Below, piece by piece: positions 1 to 11,325 of a stretch of 64,000 nt of DNA. Made by a program: the position numbers and the translations under genes. The stretch's first letter is position 1, and each line of letters begins with the position of its first letter. The DNA is from Kuschelorhynchus macadamiae (taxonomy: Eukaryota; Arthropoda; Insecta; Coleoptera; Curculionidae), in assembly GCA_030620095.1 (NCBI GenBank), contig JAUTXW010000114.1:496001-560000 (forward strand). Reading direction: 5' to 3'. The notes under the pieces were generated by a model, which was not told the DNA's origin, ran no database searches, and saw only the letters and a program-made list of their open reading frames with translations.

Positions 1-366
1 TATTTTAGCTATGTTATTTTGGGCACCCTATCTAGTGTTTCTTCGTTGACATTTATTTCTATTTGCGTGTTTGGATTTTTCTTACTACCATCGATTTGGT
101 CTTTTTGACATTAGATTTCATTCCGTTATCTTTAAATGCATTTACAACCCTCTCCAACAATTTTTGTAATCCTTCCTCGCTGTTTGCCAATATGACGATG
201 TCGTCTGCGTATCGCAGATTACTGATACATTCACCGTTAATAATCACACCGTCTGTTGTTTCCTCTAAAGCATTTTTAAATATTTCCTCTGCGTAAACGT
301 TGAAGAGTAATGGGGAAAGTACACATCCCTGCCGTACACCATTCGCGATGTTGATACTTTTTAAGT
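1..366 (-). pseudogene. RTE-like LINE reverse transcriptase fragment, unit 1
   Basis: Read on the minus strand, 366 to about 59 encodes a continuous piece of non-LTR reverse transcriptase: the GVRQGCVLSPLLFN motif (RT motif 4 region), then LRYADDIVILA with the catalytic YADD box, then a KKTK segment. This motif order and wording fit the RTE/BovB-type LINEs common in insects. The window edge cuts the C-terminal part, which can be read in the repeats at 3104-3880 and 6634-7410. A plus-strand open frame over the same bases is its antisense shadow. Confidence 0.85.
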
Positions 367-619
367 TTTATTCCCTATCTTTATTCTGTCTTTTTGATTA
401 TAATATACTTTTGAGATTATTTTAATTAATTTTTCAATAAATGTTGCAAGACTTTAATTTTATGCCGTCATTTTGTTGCGCCATAATAATTTTTTACCAA
501 AATATTACCAGGTCATTCGTACATAACCCTTATTTTTTTACCAAAATTCGAAGGCAATCGGTTAAGTAGTTTTTAGCTACGCCACAAACTGGTTTTTGGC
601 ATCTAGGGGCGCTAAAACG

Positions 620-620
<1 letters not shown>
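367..620 (+). repeat. Copy of the modular 'ACCAAAAT-TTACCAG' dispersed repeat (unit 1)
   Basis: AT-rich sequence without a gene. The stretch from about 470 contains the hallmarks of a repeat seen at five other places in the window: a 'cgtcattttgttgcgcca' start, 'accaaaatattaccagg', an 'agtagtttttagctacg' segment and the end 'catctaggggcgctaaaacgta', which runs directly into a (TA)n array. Equivalent copies lie at about 3980-4134 and 7510-7664. Confidence 0.7.

Positions 621-692
<72 letters not shown>
620..692. repeat. (TA)n microsatellites of the tandem units
   Basis: Near-perfect TA dinucleotide run of about 70 bp. Corresponding arrays in the other units are at about 4134-4213 and 7664-7718, and each unit has a second array next to the mariner left end (about 1147-1206, 4675-4738, 8177-8236). 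Array length is the main difference between units. Confidence 0.95.
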
Positions 693-694
<2 letters not shown>

Positions 695-1144
695 AGTACT
701 TTCTTGGGATTAGGTTCGTGGATTGAACAAAGAAACATTAATTGACGTTTCGCCTGTCCATTTCAGGCTTTTTCAAAATATTTAATTCTGCACATCTAAA
801 AATTAAATACAAAAAGTGTATATATGTAAGTTAATAAATAAAAACAATTAGGTATAACGGCACGCACTAAAATTATTAAAACATTTATTTAAAATAGTAC
901 AGTACATACCTTGAGAAAGATGTTCTTTTACCTTGCTTGGCGGTGTGGAGGTAAGTGATACACTGGTTAAAGAATTCTATTGTTTTTTTTTTATATATAT
1001 CCTTTAGTTTTTTTGATTATATTTACAATGTAGAACTATTTGTGGATACGCGTTGTTTTAAAAGTATTTGTGTGAGTCTGACAGTATACAGTATGTATTT
1101 ATGATTGATGGAAAATAATTTATAACAATTGAATTAAATTAGAT

Positions 1145-1146
<2 letters not shown>
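693..1146 (-). repeat. Degenerate PLE-like terminal segment and AT-rich spacer (unit 1)
   Basis: No coding frame. On the minus strand around 736-790 there is a small hairpin GCCTG...CAGGC followed by GAAACGTC, the arrangement found at the hammerhead-like 3' ends of the Penelope-like elements elsewhere in this window, but the CTGAAGA box is degraded to TTGAAAA. The remainder (790-1146) is AT-rich with no recognisable gene. Copies lie at about 4214-4675 and 7719-8177. Confidence 0.4.
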
Positions 1147-1206
<60 letters not shown>

Positions 1207-1212
<6 letters not shown>

Positions 1213-3103
1213 TTCATAGTTTCAGATTTACGATCGATCAATAAGTTTGGGAAATATCGGTGAAAAACCGAAAATGGCGAATTTTTTTTCGCCAGTATAT
1301 CCAGAACGGTAAATTTGACAGCTGCCAAAATGTAACATTATTCGGACACATTTTTAAGACAAATAAGAAGGCGTATACGACACGTCTTCATTGTTTTTTG
1401 TTAAACCGCAACTCGCCTCAACTTTCATTCTTCTTATGACCGCCATATTGGATTTTTCGATTTTTGGAAAGAGCCTAAAATTTCCAGTCTAGTGATATCT
1501 CACAAATGCATTAAAGTGTCATCAAAATATCACATTTCATAAATTAGGTTTCAATGTTTTTTTTAAAAGAGGTTATGATTTATTTGTCACAAGATTACAT
1601 TAATGAGTAAGTAATGTATTGAACGCATTGAATTTTCAATACAACATGAACGTAAATAACGACTTAAAAAATCTAAATGAGCTTTAACTACTTTGTAAGT
1701 GGGTAACATTAATTTACAAATCTGCAAAATGACGTTCATTTGCATCGCGACGTTTTTGACAATTGGTGACTGTTTTTCGTACAACCCTGGTAAGTGTATT
1801 TCGGTTAATATTTCTAAACGTGTCCAGAACTCTTCGTCTCAGGATTTTTATGGTCACTGAGGGATCAAATTCATAGATTTCATTCTTCGTGTGACCCTAG
1901 AGGTAGAAATCTAAGGGCGACAGGTCAGGGGATCTAGGAGGCCAAGATATTGGACCATTTAAAAAAATTATTCTTTCGTCAAACTGCTCTCTTAAGAAGT
2001 TCCTGACTTGAATAGTATTGTGAGCCGAACATCCGTCTTGTTGAAACCAAGTTCTTCTTAATTCATCTTCCGTTAGAATAGCTCGTAAGGCTGGTACAAC
2101 CTGGTTTCGCAAAAGCTCTAGGTACCTCTGCCCGTTTAGGTTGTAGTCAAACAAAAATGGTCCAATAAGTTGATTTCCTGAAATGATTAATAATTTATAA
2201 ATTGGTTTCCAACAAGGGCGGCAGGGTCGGCCGGGTGGTACTAGAAACTATAAATTATAAAAGGAAAATTATTTTTAGTAAAAAGTAGATATTTTCTTCC
2301 CAAAAATAATTATCGAAACATCTCGTAATGAATGAGCTTGTATACAGTTGAAACCTATTCAGCTTTATTATGAAAAAGAAAAACATATTTGGTTAGCGGG
2401 AAGTAATAGCCGTAATAAATTATTTTGTTGGTATTGCATATTAATTTCGGAAATACAAAATCAATTAGTTTCAGTGATATAATAATCTTAAAGAAGTACA
2501 CCGTGCCTTAATAAACCATAAAATATCAAAAGAACAAACCCTTTGCGCTTTAAAATTTAAATTATTCGGAAATACAGCTGAACGCCTTTCTATAAATCAT
2601 AATGAAAATCGAAAAATAATTCGACATTTGATTAATATGGTATTTTTTCATAACGCAAGATCTAGGTTTCCCGGGTAATAATAAATCATTAAATTCAGAC
2701 AATTAAAATAATTTTAGAGAATTAGCTAAATCTGCAGAAAATTTAGATAAAGGGTTAATAAATTTATAGAACCCAATTCAATTTTTATAGGTTTTTCGAA
2801 ACTACAATACAAAATGATTGAATAAAAATGTAATACAATATCAAAAAGTAAGCTGACTGACTACAGTAGAACGTTTTACTTTTTTTTTATTAGATTATAC
2901 TCTTTTAGAATCATTAAAGAACTAAACGAAAAAAAGAAAGATTAATATTTGACCATCATTTGGTGCCTATTTAAGAAAGATTGGTTAGATTAACTTACCA
3001 ATGATCCCACATCAAACGTTACTTCCAAATCTGATCTGTAGAGGTTTCTCTGCCACTTAGTGAGGATTTTGCACAGTCCAGTGATGACGGTTGTGCCTAT
3101 TAA
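1207..3103 (-). mobile_element. Truncated DD41D mariner-like element, unit 1
   Basis: Left inverted repeat begins next to a (TA)n array at about 1207 and matches, in inverse orientation, 10360-10610. The transposase lies on the minus strand. 2177 down to about 1721 encodes the C-terminal catalytic part: GNQLIGP, FQQDGCSAHN with the second catalytic Asp, RSPDLSPLD with the third Asp 41 residues further on, and a HFADL-stop end; frameshifts occur after the PLDFYL motif. 2999-3103 encodes part of the upstream exon. 2178-2998 is an intron. The element is cut at 3103, where RTE LINE sequence begins. Confidence 0.85.
2178..2998 (-). other. GT-AG intron in the mariner transposase, with a nested hAT-type fragment
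   Basis: On the minus strand the donor is ATTG|GTAAGT (2998) and the acceptor is TTTCAG|GA (2178). Joining the flanks restores a standard mariner motif of the form (C)GIIGNQLIGP, so this is an intron rather than a random insertion. Equivalent introns are at 5710-6528 and 9208-10026. Inside it, the plus strand at about 2390-2830 resembles the N-terminal part of TTF-finger (ZMYM-like) hAT transposases: WLAGSNSRNKLFCWYC, then HRALINHKISKEQ and LINMVFFHNARSRFPG, interrupted by frameshifts. Confidence 0.75.
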
Positions 3104-3880
3104 CCCTAGCCCACTTGATTCTATCGACAGCCTCTCTAAATAATTCTGTGGATGTCATGCTTGTTCATTGGCGTAGATTCTTGAGTCAGGAGTTGCGTCT
3201 TCTTCCTGGCCCTCTTTTTCCCTCTACTTTGCCTTCGATTATGAGTGCAGTGTTGCGTATTTGTTGTTTCTCATTATGAGAACAAAATATGTTGCTTTTC
3301 TTTTCTACACTGTATTCCTTATGACTCGTCCAAGGTATTGTCAACATTCTGCAATAGCATCATAATTGGAATGCGTCTGTGTTTAATTCTAGTTCTTATT
3401 TTTAAGTTGAAGTGCACGTTGCTTAGTACGTTACGCAAAGAATTGAAGACCGATCGCGCTTTGTCGATGCGTGCTCTTATTTGTACTGAATGATCCCATG
3501 TCTCTTTGATTACATATTTTAGCTATGTTATTTTGGGCACCCTATCTAGTGTTTCTTCGTTGACATTTATTTCTATTTGCGTGTTTGGATTTTTCTTACT
3601 ACCATCGATTTGGTCTTTTTGACATTAGATTTCATTCCGTTATCTTTAAATGCATTTACAACCCTCTCCAACAATTTTTGTAATCCTTCCTCGCTGTTTG
3701 CCAATATGACGATGTCGTCTGCGTATCGCAGATTACTGATACATTCACCGTTAATAATCACACCGTCTGTTGTTTCCTCTAAAGCATTTTTAAATATTTC
3801 CTCTGCGTAAACGTTGAAGAGTAATGGGGAAAGTACACATCCCTGCCGTACACCATTCGCGATGTTGATACTTTTTAAGT
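3104..3880 (-). pseudogene. RTE-like LINE reverse transcriptase C-terminal half, unit 2
   Basis: Minus strand from 3880 down: GVRQGCVLSPLLFN, LRYADDIVILA (3573-3761 is open), a KARSVFNSLRNVL segment (the 'thumb' region that follows RT in this clade) and, at about 3240-3104, a basic GKVEGKRGPGRRR motif followed by FREAVDRIKWARV, which in relatives sits a few residues before the stop. The frame is broken by stops and shifts. The sequence ends abruptly at 3104 against mariner DNA. Plus-strand frames at 3091-3493 are antisense shadows. Confidence 0.85.
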
Positions 3881-4132
3881 TTTATTCCCTATCTTTATTC
3901 TGTCTTTTTGATTATAATATACTTTTGAGATTATTTTAATTAATTTTTCAATAAATGTTGCAAGACTTTAATTTTATGCCGTCATTTTGTTGCGCCATAA
4001 TAATTTTTTACCAAAATATTACCAGGTCATTCGTACATAACCCTTATTTTTTTACCAAAATTCGAAGGCAATCGGTTAAGTAGTTTTTAGCTACGCCACA
4101 AACTGGTTTTTGGCATCTAGGGGCGCTAAAAC

Positions 4133-4217
<85 letters not shown>

Positions 4218-4670
4218 TCAAGTACTTTCTTGGGATTAGGTTCGTGGATTGAACAAAGAAACTTTAATTGACGTTTCGCCTGTCCATTTCAGGCTTTTTC
4301 AAAATATTTAATTCTGCACATCTAAAAATTAAATACAAAAAGTGTATATATGTAAGTTAATAAATAAAAACAATTAGGTATAACGGCACGCACTAAAATT
4401 ATTAAAACATTTATTTAAAATAGTACAGTACATACCTTGAGAAAGATGTTCTTTTACCTTGCTTGGCGGTGTGGAGGTAAGTGATACACTGGTTAAAGAA
4501 TTCTATTGTTTTTTTTTTATATATATCCTTTAGTTTTTTTGATTATATTTACAATGTAGAACTATTTGTGGATACGCGTTGTTTTAAAAGTATTTGTGTG
4601 AGTCTGACAGTATACAGTATGTATTTATGATTGATGGAAAATAATTTATAACAATTGAATTAAATTAGAT

Positions 4671-4739
<69 letters not shown>

Positions 4740-4744
<5 letters not shown>

Positions 4745-6633
4745 TTCATAGTTTCAGATTTACGATCGATCAATAAGTTTGGGAAATATCGGTGAAAAAC
4801 CGAAAATGGCGAATTTTTTTTCGCCAGTATATCCAGAACGGTAAATTTGACAGCTGCCAAAATGTAACATTATTCGGACACATTTTTAAGACAAATAAGA
4901 AGGCGTATACGACACGTCTTCATTGTTTTTTGTTAACCCGCAACTCGCCTCAACTTTCATTCTTCTTATGACCGCCATATTGGATTTTTCGATTTTTGGA
5001 AAGAGCCTAAAATTTCCAGTCTAGTGATATCTCACAAATGCATTAAAGTGTCATCAAAATATCACATTTCATAAATTAGGTTTCAATGTTTTTTTTAAAA
5101 GAGGTTATGATTTATTTGTCACAAGATTACATTAATGAGTAAGTAATGTATTGAACGCATTGAATTTTCAATACAACATGAACGTAAATAACGACTTAAA
5201 AAATCTAAATGAGCTTTAACTACTTTGTAAGTGGGTAACATTAATTTACAAATCTGCAAAATGACGTCCATTTGCATCGAGACATTTTTGACAATTGGTG
5301 ACTGTTTTTCGTACAACCCTGGTAAGTGTATTTCGGTTAATATTTCTAAATATGTCCAGAACTCTTTGTCTCAGGATTTTTATGGTCACTGAGGGATCAA
5401 ATTCATAGATTTCATTCTTCGTGTGACCCTAGAGGTAGAAATCTAAGGGCGACAGGTCAGGGGATCTAGGAGGCCAAGATATTGGACCATTTAAAAAAAT
5501 TATTCTTTCGTCAAACTGCTCTCTTAAGAAGTTCCTGACTTGAATAGTATTGTGAGCCGAACATCCGTCTTGTTGAAACCAAGTTCTTCTTAATTCATCT
5601 TCCGTTAGAATAGCTCGTAAGGCTGGTACAACCTGGTTTCGCAAAAGCTCTAGGTACCTCTGCCCGTTTAGGTTGTAGTCAAACAAAAATGGTCCAATAA
5701 GTTGATTTCCTGAAATGATTAATAATTTATAAATTGGTTTCCAACAAGGGCGGCAGGGTCGGCCGGGTGGTACTAGAAACTATAAATTATAAAAGGAAAA
5801 TTATTTTTAGTAAAAAGTAGATATTTTCTTCCCAAAAATAATTATCGAAACATCTCGTAATGAATGAGCTTGTATACAGTTGAAACCTATTCAGCTTTAT
5901 TATGAAAAAGAAAAACATATTTGGTTAGCGGGAAGTAATAGCCGTAATAAATTATTTTGTTGGTATTGCATATTAATTTCGGAAATACAAAATCAATTAG
6001 TTTCAGTGATATAATAATCTTAAAGAAGTACACCGTGCCTTAATAAACCATAAAATATCAAAAGAACAAACCCCTTTGCGCTTTAAAATTTAAATTATTC
6101 GGAAATACAGCTGAACGCCTTTCTATAAATCATAATGAAAATCGAAAAGTAATTCGACATTTGATTAATATGGTATTTTTTCATAACGCAAGATCTAGGT
6201 TTCCCGGGTAATAATAAATCATTAAATTCAGACAATTAAAATAATTTTAGAGAATTAGCTAAATCTGCAGAAAATTTAGATAAAGGGTTAATAAATTTAT
6301 AGAACCCAATTCAATTTTTATAGGTTTTTCGAAACTACAATACAAAATGATTGAATAAAAATGTAATACAATATCAAAAAGTAAGCTGACTGACTACAGT
6401 AGAACGTTTTACTTTTTTTTTATTATATTATACTCTTTTAGAATCATTAAAGAACTAAACGAAAAAAAAGATTAATATTTGACCATCATTTGGTGCCTAT
6501 TTAAGAAAGATTGGTTAGATTAACTTACCAATGATCCCACATCAAACGTTACTTCCAAATCTGATCTGTAGAGGTTTCTCTGCCACTTAGTGAGGATTTT
6601 GCACAGTCCAGTGATGACGGTTGTGCCTATTAA
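4740..6633 (-). mobile_element. Truncated DD41D mariner-like element, unit 2
   Basis: Copy of 1207-3103. The catalytic exon piece is open at 5429-5686 (minus strand); the GT-AG intron is 5710-6528; the element stops at 6633 against the next RTE fragment. It differs from unit 1 by a few substitutions, for example near 5265-5285 and 5350-5370. Confidence 0.85.
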
Positions 6634-7410
6634 CCCTAGCCCACTTGATTCTATCGACAGCCTCTCTAAATAATTCTGTGGATGTCATGCTTGTTCATTG
6701 GCGTAGATTCTTGAGTCAGGAGTTGCGTCTTCTTCCTGGCCCTCTTTTTCCCTCTACTTTGCCTTCGATTATGAGTGCAGTGTTGCGTATTTGTTGTTTC
6801 TCATTATGAGAACAAAATATGTTGCTTTTCTTTTCTACACTGTATTCCTTATGACTCGTCCAAGGTATTGTCAACATTCTGCAATAGCATCATAATTGGA
6901 ATGCGTCTGTGTTTAATTCTAGTTCTTATTTTTAAGTTGAAGTGCACGTTGCTTAGTACGTTACGCAAAGAATTGAAGACCGATCGCGCTTTGTCGATGC
7001 GTGCTCTTATTTGTACTGAATGATCCCATGTCTCTTTGATTACATATTTTAGCTATGTTATTTTGGGCACCCTATCTAGTGTTTCTTCGTTGACATTTAT
7101 TTCTATTTGCGTGTTTGGATTTTTCTTACTACCATCGATTTGGTCTTTTTGACATTAGATTTCATTCCGTTATCTTTAAATGCATTTACAACCCTCTCCA
7201 ACAATTTTTGTAATCCTTCCTCGCTGTTTGCCAATATGACGATGTCGTCTGCGTATCGCAGATTACTGATACATTCACCGTTAATAATCACACCGTCTGT
7301 TGTTTCCTCTAAAGCATTTTTAAATATTTCCTCTGCGTAAACGTTGAAGAGTAATGGGGAAAGTACACATCCCTGCCGTACACCATTCGCGATGTTGATA
7401 CTTTTTAAGT
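6634..7410 (-). pseudogene. RTE-like LINE reverse transcriptase C-terminal half, unit 3
   Basis: Identical in content to 3104-3880: YADD box on the minus strand within 7103-7291, GVRQGCVLSP upstream, GKVEGKRGPGRRR near the 3' end, same stops and shifts, same abrupt end against mariner sequence at 6634. Confidence 0.85.
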
Positions 7411-7662
7411 TTTATTCCCTATCTTTATTCTGTCTTTTTGATTATAATATACTTTTGAGATTATTTTAATTAATTTTTCAATAAATGTTGCAAGACTTTA
7501 ATTTTATGCCGTCATTTTGTTGCGCCATAATAATTTTTTACCAAAATATTACCAGGTCATTCGTACATAACCCTTATTTTTTTACCAAAATTCGAAGGCA
7601 ATCGGTTAAGTAGTTTTTAGCTACGCCACAAACTGGTTTTTGGCATCTAGGGGCGCTAAAAC

Positions 7663-7721
<59 letters not shown>

Positions 7722-8172
7722 TCAAGTACTTTCTTGGGATTAGGTTCGTGGATTGAACAAAGAAACTTTAATTGACGTTTCGCCTGTCCATTTCAGGCTT
7801 TTCAAAATATTTAATTCTGCACATCTAAAAATTAAATACAAAAAGTGTATATATGTAAGTTAATAAATAAAAACAATTAGGTATAACGGCACGCACTAAA
7901 ATTATTAAAACATTTATTTAAAATAGTACAGTACATACCTTGAGAAAGATGTTCTTTTACCTTGCTTGGCGGTGTGGAGGTAAGTGATACACTGGTTAAA
8001 GAATTCTATTGTTTTTTTTTATATATATCCTTTAGTTTTTTTGATTATATTTACAATGTAGAACTATTTGTGGATACGCGTTGTTTTAAAAGTATTTGTG
8101 TGAGTCTGACAGTATACAGTATGTATTTATGATTGATGGAAAATAATTTATAACAATTGAATTAAATTAGAT

Positions 8173-8236
<64 letters not shown>

Positions 8237-8242
<6 letters not shown>

Positions 8243-10706
8243 TTCATAGTTTCAGATTTACGATCGATCAATAAGTTTGGGAAATATCGGTGAAAAACCG
8301 AAAATGGCGAATTTTTTTTCGCCAGTATATCCAGAACGGTAAATTTGACAGCTGCCAAAATGTAACATTATTCGGACACATTTTTAAGACAAATAAGAAG
8401 GCGTATACGACACGTCTTCATTGTTTTTTGTTAAACCGCAACTCGCCTCAACTTTCATTCTTCTTATGACCGCCATATTGGATTTTTCGATTTTTGGAAA
8501 GAGCCTAAAATTTCCAGTCTAGTGATATCTCACAAATGCATTAAAGTGTCATCAAAATATCACATTTCATAAATTAGGTTTCAATGTTTTTTTTAAAAGA
8601 GGTTATGATTTATTTGTCACAAGATTACATTAATGAGTAAGTAATGTATTGAACGCATTGAATTTTCAATACAACATGAACGTAAATAACGACTTAAAAA
8701 ATCTAAATGAGCTTTAACTACTTTGTAAGTGGGTAACATTAATTTACAAATCTGCAAAATGACGTTCATTTGCATCGCGACGTTTTTGACAATTGGTGAC
8801 TGTTTTTCGTACAACCCTGGTAAGTGTATTTCGGTTAATATTTCTAAATATGTCCAGAACTCTTTGTCTCAGGATTTTTATGGTCACTGAGGGATCAAAT
8901 TCATAGATTTCATTCTTCGTGTGACCCTAGAGGTAGAAATCTAAGGGCGACAGGTCAGGGGATCTAGGAGGCCAAGATATTGGACCATTTAAAAAAATTA
9001 TTCTTTCGTCAAACTGCTCTCTTAAGAAGTTCCTGACTTGAATAGTATTGTGAGCCGAACATCCGTCTTGTTGAAACCAAGTTCTTCTTAATTCATCTTC
9101 CGTTAGAATAGCTCGTAAGGCTGGTACAACCTGGTTTCGCAAAAGCTCTAGGTACCTCTGCCCGTTTAGGTTGTAGTCAAACAAAAATGGTCCAATAAGT
9201 TGATTTCCTGAAATGATTAATAATTTATAAATTGGTTTCCAACAAGGGCGGCAGGGTCGGCCGGGTGGTACTAGAAACTATAAATTATAAAAGGAAAATT
9301 ATTTTTAGTAAAAAGTAGATATTTTCTTCCCAAAAATAATTATCGAAACATCTCGTAATGAATGAGCTTGTATACAGTTGAAACCTATTCAGCTTTATTA
9401 TGAAAAAGAAAAACATATTTGGTTAGCGGGAAGTAATAGCCGTAATAAATTATTTTGTTGGTATTGCATATTAATTTCGGAAATACAAAATCAATTAGTT
9501 TCAGTGATATAATAATCTTAAAGAAGTACACCGTGCCTTAATAAACCATAAAATATCAAAAGAACAAACCCCTTTGCGCTTTAAAATTTAAATTATTCGG
9601 AAATACAGCTGAACGCCTTTCTATAAATCATAATGAAAATCGAAAAGTAATTCGACATTTGATTAATATGGTATTTTTTCATAACGCAAGATCTAGGTTT
9701 CCCGGGTAATAATAAATCATTAAATTCAGACAATTAAAATAATTTTAGAGAATTAGCTAAATCTGCAGAAAATTTAGATAAAGGGTTAATAAATTTATAG
9801 AACCCAATTCAATTTTTATAGGTTTTTCGAAACTACAATACAAAATGATTGAATAAAAATGTAATACAATATCAAAAAGTAAGCTGACTGACTACAGTAG
9901 AACGTTTTACTTTTTTTTTATTATATTATACTCTTTTAGAATCATTAAAGAACTAAACGAAAAAAAAGATTAATATTTGACCATCATTTGGTGCCTATTT
10001 AAGAAAGATTGGTTAGATTAACTTACCAATGATCCCACATCAAACGTTACTTCCAAATCTGATCTGTAGAGGTTTCTCTGCCACTTAGTGAGGATTTTGC
10101 ACAGTCCAGTGATGACGGTTGTGCCTATTAAAGACTCCACAATTCGTGAACCTGCTCTCATCGGATCACAAGACATGAATTACAAAATCAGGATTTTCAT
10201 TACATCTCCTAGTATACCACTCACAGAACTGTAGTCGTCTTGGAAAATCAGTTTCCTTAAGTCCTTGTACTAATATGGGTTTGTATGGATTGTACTTATT
10301 CTTTTTTAAAACTCTCTGTACTGTTGATTTTGGAACATTAGTTTCCTGTTCTACAGTTCTTACCGATGCATATGGCGGCCATAAGAAAAATGAAAATTGA
10401 GGCGGGTTGCGGGTTAATAAAAAACAATGAAGACCTGTCCTATACGCCATCTTATTTATCTTAAAAATATGTCCGAATAATGTCACATTTTAGCAGCTGT
10501 CAAATTTACCGTTCTGGATATACTGGCCAAAAACGAAATCCGCCATTTTCGGTTTTTCCCCGATATTTCCAAAAACAATTGAGCGATCATAAATCTGAAG
10601 CCGGATATGGAATGCAATAAGTTTCCTCTAAATATTTCTCCATTTAGCCTTTGCTGTAGGTATAATAGGAGGCGAAATCCCTGTATAGAGAAGCGAATTT
10701 GGGACA

Positions 10707-10711
<5 letters not shown>
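8237..10711 (-). mobile_element. Near-complete DD41D mariner-like element (last copy of the array)
   Basis: Tc1/mariner DNA transposon with long inverted repeats. The right repeat (10360-10711) ends in GGGACACAC next to (TA)n; the left repeat has lost its outermost ~115 bp to a (TA)n array. Transposase on the minus strand: upstream exon from about 10380, with a helix-turn-helix stretch TNVPKSTVQRVLKKNKYNPY followed by ETDFPRRLQFCEWY and NENPDFV; intron 9208-10026; downstream exon 9207-8741 with FQQDGCSAHN and RSPDLSPLD (catalytic Asp residues 2 and 3, 41 residues apart) and the end HFADL-stop. Frameshifts near 10160 and 8926 make it a pseudogene. 10132-10711 is present only here, not in the other two units. 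Confidence 0.85.

Positions 10712-10759
<48 letters not shown>
10712..10759. repeat. (TA)n microsatellite at the mariner right end
   Basis: About 48 bp of TA repeats starting directly at the end of the mariner inverted repeat (GGGACACACTATATA...). Tc1/mariner elements insert at TA and duplicate it. Confidence 0.9.
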
Positions 10760-10760
<1 letters not shown>

Positions 10761-11110
10761 CACAATTTTACCAGTTTATCGCCATACCACTGTTAATTCT
10801 TACACACAATTTTAAATCAATTTATTTTTTAGTTAGTAGTTTTTTAAGCCTCCATTTTTTTCACCATCTTTGATTCGTATTAAAGTTTTACTTAAATTTG
10901 AATACGTAATACTTCATTTTTGTGCTGAATTAGAGGTAAATTGGGTAAGTAATATTTTAGTACTAATTTTTTGAAGTCAAATATGAAATTTGAAGTCAAT
11001 CTGACAAGTAGTTTTTAAGCTTTTCCGCGAACTGACAGACAGACAGGCGGAATTGAGAAAACATGTTTTCCGAGATCTAGGAACCCTGAAACGTAAAGAT
11101 CTGAAAAAGA
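10760..11110 (+). repeat. Modular dispersed repeat copy
   Basis: Noncoding. Contains 'caattttaccagtttat', 'agtagttttttaagcctcca', then at about 10985-11100 'agtagtttttaagc', 'gaactgacagacagacaggcgg' (shortened here) and 'gatctaggaaccctgaaacgtaaag'. The same modules recur at 367-620, 22960-23790, 30360-31160 (inverted) and 34840-35240. Confidence 0.65.
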
Positions 11111-11164
11111 CTCGGAGGGTAATTTTTCACGAATACAATACTTCCCTCTTACGACGGAAGTAAA

Positions 11165-11325
11165 TTATCTTTAAAGACAACGGAGAAAATTGACAAAAAC
11201 CCTGCCATAAGACGTAGTGTATTGTTATTAATCCTATAGATTGCTGTTAGAGAAAGCTCTCTCTCTAACCCATTGCCTCTTATGGCAGGGCTTTTGGCAA
11301 TTTTCTCGATTGTCTTTAAAGATAA
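11165..11325. repeat. 161 bp foldback (MITE-like) element
   Basis: A 47 bp arm (11165-11211, starting TTATCTTTAAAGACAA) is repeated in inverse at 11279-11325 with four mismatches; the ~67 bp between includes a CTCTCTCT stretch. The RNA or single strand would form one long hairpin. No coding capacity. Confidence 0.8.

Larger units (their letters stand above)
1..10131. repeat. Tandem array of a ~3.5 kb chimeric unit (three copies, first incomplete)
   Basis: The same sequence recurs from 1, 3515 and 7045, nearly base for base. Using the chimeric junction as boundary, the copies are 1-3103 (left part outside the window), 3104-6633 (3530 bp) and 6634-10131 (3498 bp). Each unit holds, in + coordinates: an RTE-like LINE 3' end (minus strand), a piece of a dispersed repeat, a (TA)n array, a degenerate PLE-like end, a second (TA)n array and a DD41D mariner-like element (minus strand) cut off at the junction. 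Only the third copy continues past the junction into the rest of the mariner, so the breakpoint lies inside that transposon. Copies differ mainly in (TA)n length and scattered single-base changes. Confidence 0.95.

Noticed and set aside
63..296. Plus-strand ORF in each tandem unit (also 3577-3810, 7107-7340) and ORFs at 3091-3493 and 6621-7023
   Set aside because: Antisense shadows of the RTE reverse transcriptase, whose conserved motifs read on the minus strand.
1134..1328. Minus-strand ORF ending in an IYIYIY tail (also 4660-4860, 8167-8358)
   Set aside because: Open reading through the mariner inverted repeat into (TA)n; no protein family.
1587..1784. 65-codon minus ORF in each unit
   Set aside because: Out-of-frame reading of the mariner transposase C-terminal region.
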